Assembly: GCA_945869725.1 (NCBI GenBank)
Contig: CAMBPO010000061.1
Span: 1 to 12,721 of the forward strand
Reading direction: 5' to 3'
DNA from: Klebsiella pneumoniae
GTDB taxonomy: Bacteria > Pseudomonadota > Gammaproteobacteria > Pseudomonadales > Pseudohongiellaceae
DNA: 12,721 nt
This document shows positions 1 through 7,463 of the stretch, in pieces. The position numbers were made by a program, and so were the translations under genes. How positions within the stretch are numbered: position 1 is the first letter of the stretch; each line of letters begins with the position of its first letter. Below the pieces are notes generated by a model. It did not search any database and had not been told where the DNA came from. It saw nothing but the letters and a program-made list of their open reading frames with translations.

Positions 1-2484
1 ATGGCGGCAGTTGCTCCCGGTGCATACGCACAACAAGGCGGAGCCGCACCAGAGCTTGAAGAAGTTGTTGTTGTAGGTTCTCGCGCTGCGCCACGTACCG
101 CGATGGATTCCGCTGCACCAGTCGATGTCTTTTCAGCTCAGGACTTTCAGGATCAGGGTACCTCTGACATTAACGACCTGATGCGTAACCTGGTACCCAC
201 GTTCAACGTACAGGCACAGGATATTAACGACGGTTCTTCTCTGGTTCGCCCAACCACCTTACGTGGTCTGCCAGCTGACAACACACTGGTTCTGATCAAC
301 GGCAAGCGTCGTCACCGTTCTGCGGTGATTCAATATGGTCGTTCAGGCACCCACTTCCCCGATATCCAGATGATTCCGGCAGTAGCCCTGCAGCAGGTCG
401 AAGTCTTGCGCGACGGTGCATCTGCGCAGTACGGTTCTGATGCGGTTGCCGGTGTATTCAACTTCCGTCTGAAAGAAAACACTGAAGGTATTTCGCTGGA
501 ATACAAGACCGGACAATACTCACGCACCGAAGATGGCACATTGCAGTATGTTGCGGGTAACGTTGGTCTTCCACTGGGTTCTGATGGTTTTGCCAGCTTG
601 AGCTTTGATGTTACCAATCAGATGAAGAGTGATCGTTCTGTCCAGCGTCTGGATGCCCAAGCGATCATCAATGCTGGTAACAGAGCAGTACCCGTCAATG
701 CTCAGATGCAGGGTCTTCCTGATGTAGAAAATTTCAACGTGTTTCTGAACACGGGTATACAGCTGTCTGCCAACCAGGAACTGTACTCCTTTGGTGGATA
801 CAGCGAAAAGCGTAACGAGCTTGGATTCTTCTACCGCCCTGCCGAAAACCGCGCTGGCTTGTTCACCTCTGGTGCTAACCAGCTGATTCTGGACACTACT
901 CCGAATCGTACAGGTAACTGCCCGAGAGTGCCGCGCAGTGTTTACCCGAACGCAGGCAGCTCGCTGGAAGTGCTGAGACAGGTTGGCGCAAACCCCAACT
1001 GCTTCAGTTTCCTGGAATGGTTCCCGGGTGGATACACACCTGAGTTTGGTGGCGAGATTGTTGATTTCTCTAACGTAACCGGTGTTCGTGGTGAGTTGTC
1101 CGATGGCACTCGTTATGATGTCAGTGTCAACAACGGTTTCTCTGAAGTTGATTTTTTCATCTACAACACCACTAACCCGTCCATGGGTCCGCTGTCTCCG
1201 ACTTCATTCAGACCGGGCATGTATACAACGATTGAAAATAACCTCAACGTTGATTTTGTAAAACCCATTCAGGTTGATGGTTTTGCCGGACCCTTGAGTT
1301 TCGCTTACGGTGCAGAGTGGCGCCGTGAAATATTCCAGGTTTCCAACCAGGATGAAGCTGCGTGGAAACCGGGTCCCTATGCCAGCCAGGGTGCTAACAT
1401 CGGTTCTGATGGTTTCCCCGGCTTTGGTCCTTCTGCACAAGGTACCTGGGATCGCAAGAACTGGGCGTTTTACGTAGACGTTGAAGCTGACGTGACTGAG
1501 AATCTGCTGCTGGGTGCTGCGGTTCGTCACGAAGACTTCTACAACACCTTTGGTGGCACCACTGAAGGCAAACTGTCAGCCCGTTACCGTATCACTGACA
1601 CCATGAACATCCGTTCGACCTACAGCACCGGTTTCCGTGCCCCGTCTCCAGGACAGGCCAATATCTCCAACATTCGTACCGGTACGAATGCTGGTATCAC
1701 GGTCAACTTCGGACAGATTCCGCCAACCAACCCGATTGCTGTTGAATTTGGTGGTCAGGAACTTAAGCCCGAAACCGCAACGAACTTCTCTATCGGTTTT
1801 GCGTGGGAAGTGGGTGGTATTGACCTGACCGTTGATTACTACAACATCGAGATGAAGGATCGTATCCTGAACTCCAGTAACTTTATTCTGACGCCTGCCA
1901 AGGCAGCGCAGCTTGAAGCTTCGGGTGTTCTGGGCGCGTCAACAATCGCTGAGTTCTCGTACTATACCAACGACATGAGCACCACCAACGAGGGCGTGGA
2001 AATTGTTGCGTCTTACACCCAGGATTGGGGTGACATTGGCCGTACCCAGTTTAACGGATCGTGGGCAAACACGTCTCAGACACTTGACAGCTTCACCCCT
2101 GCACTGCTGAACCGCGCTGCACAGCTTGGCTTGACAGACCAGATCCCAGCTAACCGTGGTAACTTCCGTGCTAACCACCTGATCGGTGACTGGCGCTTCA
2201 CGTTGCAGGCCAACTACTATGATAAGTATCTGAACGTTCCGAACACTGCCAACCCGGCTTTTGATTACTGGGTGGACTCAGCCGTTATTGGCAGTGGCGA
2301 AGTTGCCTATACCTGGAACGACAGCTACACCTTTATTATTGGTGCAGACAACATCGGCAATACCTCTCCTGAGCGTATTCGTCCGCAAGACATCGGTTCA
2401 GGCACGTCCAATGCCTACCTGACGTCATCAGGCTTCAGCCCGAATGGTCGTTTCCTGTATGGTCGTGTGCAGGTAAGCTTCTGA
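1..2484 (+). CDS. TonB-dependent outer-membrane receptor, 5' partial
   Basis: Outer-membrane beta-barrel importer driven by the TonB-ExbBD complex; the substrate cannot be told. The 827 visible residues begin with the tail of a signal peptide (cleavage probably after AYA at residue 10), so the true start lies upstream and the ATG at base 1 is probably internal. A TonB-box-like EVVVVG sits at about residues 21-26, followed by a plug domain to about residue 160 with the typical LRGL, VLINGKRR and QYGSDAVAGVFNF motifs. The rest is a barrel with many alternating aromatic strands; a Cys pair in one extracellular-type loop (TGNC near residue 303, NPNC near 331) may form a disulphide. The protein ends in VQVSF, with the terminal Phe expected for BAM recognition. 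A strong terminator follows at once, so it is probably transcribed separately from the cytochrome downstream. Family assignment is secure; ligand is unknown. Confidence 0.95.
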   Translation: MAAVAPGAYAQQGGAAPELEEVVVVGSRAAPRTAMDSAAPVDVFSAQDFQDQGTSDINDLMRNLVPTFNVQAQDINDGSSLVRPTTLRGLPADNTLVLINGKRRHRSAVIQYGRSGTHFPDIQMIPAVALQQVEVLRDGASAQYGSDAVAGVFNFRLKENTEGISLEYKTGQYSRTEDGTLQYVAGNVGLPLGSDGFASLSFDVTNQMKSDRSVQRLDAQAIINAGNRAVPVNAQMQGLPDVENFNVFLNTGIQLSANQELYSFGGYSEKRNELGFFYRPAENRAGLFTSGANQLILDTTPNRTGNCPRVPRSVYPNAGSSLEVLRQVGANPNCFSFLEWFPGGYTPEFGGEIVDFSNVTGVRGELSDGTRYDVSVNNGFSEVDFFIYNTTNPSMGPLSPTSFRPGMYTTIENNLNVDFVKPIQVDGFAGPLSFAYGAEWRREIFQVSNQDEAAWKPGPYASQGANIGSDGFPGFGPSAQGTWDRKNWAFYVDVEADVTENLLLGAAVRHEDFYNTFGGTTEGKLSARYRITDTMNIRSTYSTGFRAPSPGQANISNIRTGTNAGITVNFGQIPPTNPIAVEFGGQELKPETATNFSIGFAWEVGGIDLTVDYYNIEMKDRILNSSNFILTPAKAAQLEASGVLGASTIAEFSYYTNDMSTTNEGVEIVASYTQDWGDIGRTQFNGSWANTSQTLDSFTPALLNRAAQLGLTDQIPANRGNFRANHLIGDWRFTLQANYYDKYLNVPNTANPAFDYWVDSAVIGSGEVAYTWNDSYTFIIGADNIGNTSPERIRPQDIGSGTSNAYLTSSGFSPNGRFLYGRVQVSF

Positions 2485-2521
2485 TTTGAGTCAACAATCT
2501 TATCAGCTGGCGTAATATCAG

Positions 2522-2552
2522 GAGGGGCGGAATTTATTTCGCCCCTCTTTTT
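2522..2552 (+). terminator. Rho-independent terminator of the first TonB receptor
   Basis: An 8-bp perfect GC-rich stem, GAGGGGCG (2522-2529) with CGCCCCTC (2540-2547), is extended by A-T/G-T pairs to a four-base loop and followed by five T residues. It lies 38 bases after the receptor stop codon. Confidence 0.9.
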
Positions 2553-2598
2553 AAGTGAATCGCAAGTTAAGTGAAATACAAGTTAAGTGAAGTGTTAA
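2551..2598 (+). repeat. Three 16-bp tandem direct repeats upstream of the cytochrome gene
   Basis: The core TTAAGTGAA occurs at 2551-2559, 2567-2575 and 2583-2591, a spacing of exactly 16 bases. The first two units also share a terminal AAG (TTAAGTGAATCGCAAG and TTAAGTGAAATACAAG); the third unit diverges after the core. The first copy overlaps the T-run of the terminator, and the array ends 37 bases before the cytochrome start. It could be a cooperative regulator-binding array or a simple slippage-derived duplication. Confidence 0.75.
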
Positions 2599-2635
2599 AA
2601 CGCAGTTTTTTCGATCTACATTAAAGGTTTTTTGT

Positions 2636-3262
2636 ATGAAAAAAGCAGGGTTCTGGTTAAATCTGGCGCTGGGTGCCGTTCTGTGTACAACATCACAGGC
2701 TGCAACCGTAGACGGCGTGGAAGTCAGTGACCGGTTCTGTCTGACTTGCCACGGCACTGATGGCCAAGGCAATATTGGAATTGATGCCCCGCGCATTGCC
2801 GGGATGGAACGCTGGTATTTGCAGCGACAATTGGAAATCTTCAGGGATGGCCTGCGTGGCACGCATCCCGAAGATCTGGTGGGTCATGAGATGCAGCCGA
2901 TGGCTGCGATACTCACCGACAACAGCATCCAGGATGTACTGGATTGGGTAGAAACATGGGAGTATAAACCAGCGGAGATAACGCTCACGACGGGTGATGC
3001 GCAGCGCGGTCAGACTCTGTATCAATCATGTGCTACCTGTCACGGAGTTGACGGCGAGGGTAATGAGGCCATGCAAGCGCCCGCCCTACGCGGCCAAAAT
3101 GATTTTTATCTCATTAATCAGCTCAAGAGTTTTAAAGCAGGCTGGCGAGGTTATGACAGTCGAGATCAACAGGGAACACAGATGCGCTTAATGGCGCAGG
3201 CGATACCTGACGAACAGGCTATTACGGATATTGTAAGCTACATCAACACCTTAGGCCGTTGA
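2636..3262 (+). CDS. Exported di-haem cytochrome c (cytochrome c4-like)
   Basis: A periplasmic electron carrier of 208 residues with two class I cytochrome c domains in tandem, the arrangement and length of the cytochrome c4 family. Residues 1-22 form a signal peptide (MKK start, hydrophobic core, SQA cleavage). Haem-binding CxxCH motifs are CLTCH at 35-39 and CATCH at 132-136; the likely axial methionines are M86 or M89 in domain 1 and M183 or M186 in domain 2. Both domains carry the c4-like pattern G-x-D/E-G, P-R/L-x-x-G and a run of Tyr/Leu before the Met ligand. An AAAGG ribosome site lies 8 bases before the ATG. The exported RidA-like gene starts 41 bases downstream, so the two are probably cotranscribed. 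Its redox partners are not visible here: no oxidase or dehydrogenase subunit is in the window. Confidence 0.92.
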   Translation: MKKAGFWLNLALGAVLCTTSQAATVDGVEVSDRFCLTCHGTDGQGNIGIDAPRIAGMERWYLQRQLEIFRDGLRGTHPEDLVGHEMQPMAAILTDNSIQDVLDWVETWEYKPAEITLTTGDAQRGQTLYQSCATCHGVDGEGNEAMQAPALRGQNDFYLINQLKSFKAGWRGYDSRDQQGTQMRLMAQAIPDEQAITDIVSYINTLGR

Positions 3263-3303
3263 TAACAACTGCCTTTTTCATCAGATCTTTCAAGGAGAAA
3301 GCG

Positions 3304-3819
3304 ATGTCCCTATCCCCCGTAAAAAAGGTTATCACCGGCGCAGTTGTGGCTTGTGGTTTTGCGATGGCAGCTGCCAGCGTTAGTGCACAAGATGTGATTA
3401 TTCACCCAAACGCAGGCACCTTTCCTATCGCCAACGCGGTTGAGGTTGGTCCAGGCGCTACCATTATTTTCCATAGCGGTGTTACTCCTGCGGCAGCTAA
3501 TCCTGATGCGACGCGCGGTACACCAGAATTTTATGGCGACACCAAAACTCAAGCCATCAGCGTGTTTACACGCATGCAGGCTGATCTGGAGCGTCACGGC
3601 CTGAGCATGGGTGATGTGGTCAAGATGACAGTATTCCTTGTCGGCGACCCTGCGATGGGCGGCCAGATGGACTTTGATGGCTTTATGGAAGCCTACCGAC
3701 TGTACTGGGGTACTGCTGAACAGCCACGACTGCCAGCACGTTCAACCGTGCAGGTTGCCGGTTTGGTCGGTCCGCTAATGTTTGTTGAAGTGGAAGTGAT
3801 TACGGCAACAACTCGCTAA
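3304..3819 (+). CDS. RidA/YjgF/UK114-family protein with signal peptide
   Basis: RidA proteins hydrolyse reactive enamine/imine intermediates, releasing ammonia; well-studied members are cytosolic. This 171-residue protein starts at the ATG at 3304, six bases after AAGGAG; an upstream TTG in the same frame overlaps the cytochrome stop and would spoil the signal peptide. Residues 1-28 form a classic signal peptide (KK, hydrophobic run, cleavage at SVSA before QD), so the mature protein should be periplasmic. The RidA fold follows from residue 29, with the conserved arginine in PARSTVQVAGL, which in characterised members binds the substrate carboxylate, and the EVEVIT strand near the C terminus matching the family signature with its conserved Glu. 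A YDT-like motif and DVVKMTVFL are also typical. It follows a di-haem cytochrome c, which suggests a role with a periplasmic oxidation; the actual substrate is unknown. Confidence 0.9.
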   Translation: MSLSPVKKVITGAVVACGFAMAAASVSAQDVIIHPNAGTFPIANAVEVGPGATIIFHSGVTPAAANPDATRGTPEFYGDTKTQAISVFTRMQADLERHGLSMGDVVKMTVFLVGDPAMGGQMDFDGFMEAYRLYWGTAEQPRLPARSTVQVAGLVGPLMFVEVEVITATTR

Positions 3820-3885
3820 GGCTTGCTTACTGGCAGAGGACGGTCTGCCCTACTCTGTTCTGTTGTTAAGATAGAACTTTTGAGT

Positions 3886-3926
3886 AAAAAAAAGCCCGGT
3901 TCAGTAATGACCCGGGCCTTTTTTTT
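3886..3926. terminator. Bidirectional Rho-independent terminator between convergent genes
   Basis: Stem GCCCGG (3894-3899) pairs with CCGGGC (3912-3917); inside, TCA/TGA close a GTAA tetraloop of GNRA type. It is flanked by eight A on the left and eight T on the right, so it works on both strands: it ends the cytochrome-RidA unit and the convergent TonB receptor, whose stop is only 35 bases away. Confidence 0.9.
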
Positions 3927-3960
3927 GGGGTTCCCACCACGATTGTAGCGGGACGTGGAA

Positions 3961-6837
3961 TCAGGATTGTGGTTCCCACTCTACGCTCATGTAGAACTGA
4001 CGTCCCCAGGGTGTGTGAAGCCGGCTGGCGAAACCACCCAACATAGGCAAACGCTGTGGTTCGCGGTCAAACAGGTTGTTTACACCTATGCTGAGATTGA
4101 TGTCACTGTCCAAATAACCATCAAAGAGGTAACTGTACTGCGCGTTGGTAATTGTCCACGCACGCACGCGCCCGTTACTGGGTGGAGGCGTACCGGTCAA
4201 TGCATTCTGGACAATGGCGTCATAGGCGACGCTGTCCTGATGGTTGTAACTCAGTGATGCGCTATGGTTGTCACGGAACCACGCCAGACGCGCCTGAGCC
4301 TTCAGTTTGGGTATCGGGCCTACAATGCCGGTTCTGTCGTTTTGTAAACCAAGCGCATCCACTATGACACCTTGACCGCCGTCGTATTTATAGTCGGTGT
4401 TATAAGTTGCGCTTAACGAGGTGGTAAACGAACCCAGATTACTGGTATCGATGGAGTACCGCGCACGGGCATCAAACAAATCTACCCAGACACTACTGAC
4501 GTTTTTAGACTGACTGACGACGCGGTTAACCCGTTGAGTCGCTGACTCACGTGTGACGCGTGCCAACGGTGTACCGCCTGCAGCAATCCAGGCGTTGGCC
4601 GCGTTGCGTGTCGCAGATCCAAGCGCACTGCTGTATGTTGCACGTGTGGAACCGATGGCTTTTAACATCTCCGTATACTCGATATCGACGATATCCAGTG
4701 TTCCCAAGGTGCGTATACGGTCAATGTACTCAATTGACTGATAATCCATACTCAAGGAAAAACTATCCATCGGTTCCCAGGTGAAACCAACGTTCCAAAT
4801 ATCAGATGTTTCTGGCCTCAGGTCTGGGTTACCGGAAGAACAGGTTGCACCACCATTAAGCAGGCCCCCTGTCAGAGGATCTGATCCAAAGAAAATTTCG
4901 CCACAGTTTTCGTTTGGATCAAATGGGCGAGCACTGGACGGTGTTGGTGCGAGGAAACTTTCACCAACGGAACCGCGTAAAGCCAAAGTTGGCAGAACTT
5001 CCCAACGTAAGGCGACTTTGGGTGTGGTTGTTGCCAGATCATAAGTCGTGAAACGCTCGTGTCTAATAGCTACCTGTGCATCAACAGTCTCGAACAAAGG
5101 CAGTTCAAGCTCCAGATAAGCGGCCTGCACGCGGCTGCCATAGCGACGGTCTACAGGAACGCTGTCGCGGATACTGGCATTATAGTTTTGGCGAATTTTC
5201 GACAGTGGATGCGCATTGTCGGAATCGGCGATATCACGCATCTGGTATCCAACCGCCATTTGAGACATACCGGCCGGCAATTCGATCAGATCACCGGTGG
5301 TATTCAATTCAAACACCGTCAGTTCTGTTTTGCCGGAGCGATATCTGACAGACGGAGCTATCCAGTCCACCAAAGCCTGTGTATTACCGGTGACACCCGC
5401 GCGGTAAAATGGTGAACGGGTATCAGCAGAACCAAAGGGATTAAACCACTCTTTGCCAGTTGGACCACCTCTTCCGATCAGCGCAGACTGAAGATGAGTC
5501 ATGTTGATCGAATGATTAAGAGAGCTAGTATGAGAGCGCTGGTAGCTGAACGCAGTATTAGCTGACCAGCTGCTGCTCAGGTCAAACATCGCTCCGACCT
5601 TGTAGCGTTGGATCAGCGTATTACTTTTGTTCAGGCGAGCGCCGGTTGTTGGATCAGTATAAGACGGCAAGGTGCCCGCGTTTGCAAAAGGTCGCCACTC
5701 AAAAGGAACCAAATCTACGCTAAAAGGGTTGGCCGGGTGGTTTGCTGGCACTACCAAACCATCGCGGTTGTTGCCATTAAGCTGATAAGTCAGTGTGTTA
5801 TGGTTGTCCTGCGCGCGGTTGGCGATTGACATTTGCGCATTAAGACGCACACCACTGGGCAATTCATAGTCGATATTCTGGAAAAAGTTGGACTCTTGTT
5901 TGCCGGACGCTAATGGCCATTGTTGAGAATAGTTAAAAAAGCAGTTGTTGCCGGGGCGAACAATGCCGCTGGGGTTGTTATTCGCCTGACCAAAATCGGT
6001 AGCTCCCTGGTTAAATGTTCCGCAACTGGGATCCAGCAGATTGCCTCCCGTCACCGTGCCGCCATGGAGTGCACCGGGTACCGCTTTGGCGTTATTAACT
6101 CGGCGATAAACGCCGGGGTTACCGGACGTGGCCCAGCCATAAGAGGATCTCAGTAACTTCGGACGCTCCGGGTTCATCAATGGTGTGGTTACCGCGTGTT
6201 CAACCGCTACCACGTACTCAATACCATTGCTGAAGGTTTTTCCCCACAGAACTCCCAAACGGTTATCTTCGAAATCACCGGGCTGATCGCGCTGATAGTT
6301 CATACGTACGCGTAGCCCGTCAAAACTCTTGATGGGAATCAGGTTCACAACACCCGCTACCGCGTCGGAGCCGTACAGTGCCGAGCCACCATCGAGCACT
6401 ACTTCCATGCGTTCGATAGCGATTTCGGGAAGCAAGGTATTGATAGCAGAGTCCACCGAGCGCATGCCGTCCAGCAAAGTCAGCGTGCTGTTTTCGCCTA
6501 AGCCACGTAAATTGAAAGTAGTTCCAACGCTGGTCTGAGGGCCGGAGGCACCAGCATTGACGCTATTAACCGTATTGGTATTTTGTGTGTAACTCAGGTC
6601 CCGGATGTAGTTGCCCATGTTAGGTGCACCAGCAGCCTTAATATCAGCTTGGCTGACGGTGTCTACCGGGTTGTTCTGTGCAAATGCGCTGTTGCGGATA
6701 AAGGATCCCGTAACAACAACTTCTTCCAGCTCTGGTGCCTCTTGTTGTGAGAATGCCACAGCAGGCAATACCAGCGATCCAGCCATACACGTCTGAATAA
6801 GGTAACTCAGATAACGCTTTTGCTTTTTATTGTTCAT
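3961..6837 (-). CDS. TonB-dependent outer-membrane receptor (large)
   Basis: A complete 958-residue outer-membrane importer. Residues 1-30 form a signal peptide (MNNKKQKR, hydrophobic run, cleavage near AFS/QQ); ELEEVVVTG at 36-44 is a TonB-box-like segment. The plug spans about residues 50-170, with LRGLGENSTLTLLDG and LYGSDAVAGVVNL. The barrel contains two Cys pairs that could brace long outer loops (CGTF...NNCFF and ENCGE...ATCSS). The last residues are EWEPQS rather than the usual terminal aromatic, so the BAM signal is the strand FYMSVEW a few residues inside. The start has only a weak GAGAGA ribosome site 7 bases upstream, but no better alternative precedes the signal peptide. It faces the cytochrome-RidA unit and shares its terminator. 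Proteins of this style serve peptides, carbohydrates or siderophores; I cannot assign the ligand. Confidence 0.95.
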   Translation of the reverse strand: MNNKKQKRYLSYLIQTCMAGSLVLPAVAFSQQEAPELEEVVVTGSFIRNSAFAQNNPVDTVSQADIKAAGAPNMGNYIRDLSYTQNTNTVNSVNAGASGPQTSVGTTFNLRGLGENSTLTLLDGMRSVDSAINTLLPEIAIERMEVVLDGGSALYGSDAVAGVVNLIPIKSFDGLRVRMNYQRDQPGDFEDNRLGVLWGKTFSNGIEYVVAVEHAVTTPLMNPERPKLLRSSYGWATSGNPGVYRRVNNAKAVPGALHGGTVTGGNLLDPSCGTFNQGATDFGQANNNPSGIVRPGNNCFFNYSQQWPLASGKQESNFFQNIDYELPSGVRLNAQMSIANRAQDNHNTLTYQLNGNNRDGLVVPANHPANPFSVDLVPFEWRPFANAGTLPSYTDPTTGARLNKSNTLIQRYKVGAMFDLSSSWSANTAFSYQRSHTSSLNHSINMTHLQSALIGRGGPTGKEWFNPFGSADTRSPFYRAGVTGNTQALVDWIAPSVRYRSGKTELTVFELNTTGDLIELPAGMSQMAVGYQMRDIADSDNAHPLSKIRQNYNASIRDSVPVDRRYGSRVQAAYLELELPLFETVDAQVAIRHERFTTYDLATTTPKVALRWEVLPTLALRGSVGESFLAPTPSSARPFDPNENCGEIFFGSDPLTGGLLNGGATCSSGNPDLRPETSDIWNVGFTWEPMDSFSLSMDYQSIEYIDRIRTLGTLDIVDIEYTEMLKAIGSTRATYSSALGSATRNAANAWIAAGGTPLARVTRESATQRVNRVVSQSKNVSSVWVDLFDARARYSIDTSNLGSFTTSLSATYNTDYKYDGGQGVIVDALGLQNDRTGIVGPIPKLKAQARLAWFRDNHSASLSYNHQDSVAYDAIVQNALTGTPPPSNGRVRAWTITNAQYSYLFDGYLDSDINLSIGVNNLFDREPQRLPMLGGFASRLHTPWGRQFYMSVEWEPQS

Positions 6838-6982
6838 ATAGTAGTCTCTCGCCTCTTAGTTTTTTACTTATCAATTGCCACTACATTCATGGCACTAAGC
6901 CTGATTAGCCTTGTTAAAAGTTCAACGGCTCTCTGACTTCGACTTCATTAATAACCCGCTCAACAAAACCGAGCAGATTGTT

Positions 6983-7035
6983 ATGTAAAGATTACATTTG
7001 AGATTAAAGCCTTGTAACAAATGTTATTTTTACAA
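6983..7035 (-). promoter_or_regulatory. Short palindromes in the A/T-rich region upstream of the large receptor
   Basis: The roughly 300 bases from 6838 to 7137 hold no convincing gene. Within them are ATGTAA-AGA-TTACAT (6983-6997), TAACA-AA-TGTTA (7015-7026) and the wider pair TTGTAA (7012-7017) with TTACAA (7030-7035), all about 145-200 bases upstream of the receptor start; GTGCA-A5-TGCAC lies at 7116-7130. The shared TGTAA/TTACA half-sites suggest an operator or activator site for the receptor. I could not place a clear -35/-10 pair, and A/T-rich DNA makes such short palindromes common by chance. Confidence 0.35.
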
Positions 7036-7137
7036 ACTGTATTTAACAGATTATTTCCAAAGTAAAAAGTGGGCTTGTCAATAATAGGCTGAACTTTTTG
7101 TAACGCACATTTTAAGTGCAAAAAATGCACCATTCCT

Positions 7138-7387
7138 GTGCGCAGACTCATTTTTGAACAGTTGCTCTACGAAGCTGAAGCCCAAGACAGTGCCGAGTTG
7201 GTAGTCTGTCATGCATCGTTGTTACGACATGTTGGTTATTGAAATACAGTGATGAGCTTTTTATCAAAGGTCACAGTCTGTTATTACAAAAAATAGATGG
7301 GGATAAACTTGCGGTAGAAAATGCTTGATGGATGACGATGACTTTCTGCTAAGCCTGAGCAAACATTCAAAAAAAGGACCAACGTAA
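7138..7387 (+). pseudogene. Probable remnant of an unidentified coding sequence, two frameshifts
   Basis: Three reading frames join head to tail into one protein-like sequence. From the GTG at 7138 one frame reads VRRLIFEQLLYEAEA and on to LLRHVGY, then stops at 7240. A second frame from 7251 reads DELFIKGHSLLLQKIDGDK and on to VENA, stopping at 7326. A third frame from 7325 reads LMDDDDFLLSLSKHSKKGPT and stops at 7385. Adding one base near 7240-7250 and one near 7323-7325 would restore a single frame of about 80 codons. Composition is amphipathic and gene-like, with few rare codons, unlike the A/T-rich stretch before it. I do not recognise the family. It may be a decayed gene, or an intact gene with sequencing indels; there is no clear ribosome site before the GTG, so a longer 5' part may be lost. 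Confidence 0.35.
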
Positions 7388-7397
7388 ACCTGCGTTG

Positions 7398-7441
7398 AAA
7401 ACAGACTGGATCATTCTGTACAGAACCTGATCCAGTCTGTT
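7398..7441 (-). terminator. Long nested palindrome, probable terminator of the nitronate monooxygenase gene
   Basis: AACAGACTGGATCA (7400-7413) pairs perfectly with TGATCCAGTCTGTT (7428-7441), a 14-bp stem. Most of the loop is itself a perfect 12-bp palindrome, TTCTGTACAGAA (7414-7425). On the minus strand the stem begins 22 bases after the stop codon and its 3' arm runs into TTTT, which fits a terminator with a short U-tract. A smaller CAACG/CGTTG pair (7380-7397) adjoins it. Confidence 0.55.
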
Positions 7442-7463
7442 AGAGGGATGTGCGTGGATTGAC

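Noticed and set aside
2595..2622. TTAAAA...TACATT as a cytochrome promoter
   Set aside because: Both elements match only 4 of 6, and the transcript would start after the ribosome-binding site.
3259..3303. In-frame TTG start upstream of the RidA gene
   Set aside because: It overlaps the cytochrome stop codon, would put 15 residues before a good signal peptide, and lacks a ribosome site; the ATG at 3304 has AAGGAG at the proper distance.
4553..5415. Several plus-strand open frames inside the large receptor gene
   Set aside because: They are antisense to a gene with a clear family match, have no ribosome sites and read as low-complexity mixtures of basic residues and Cys/Trp.
7105..7137. Upstream extension of the frameshifted remnant (HFKCKKC zinc-finger-like peptide)
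   Set aside because: The frame is open, but it lies in A/T-rich DNA rich in GTGC/GCAC repeats that force those codons; no start or ribosome site supports it.
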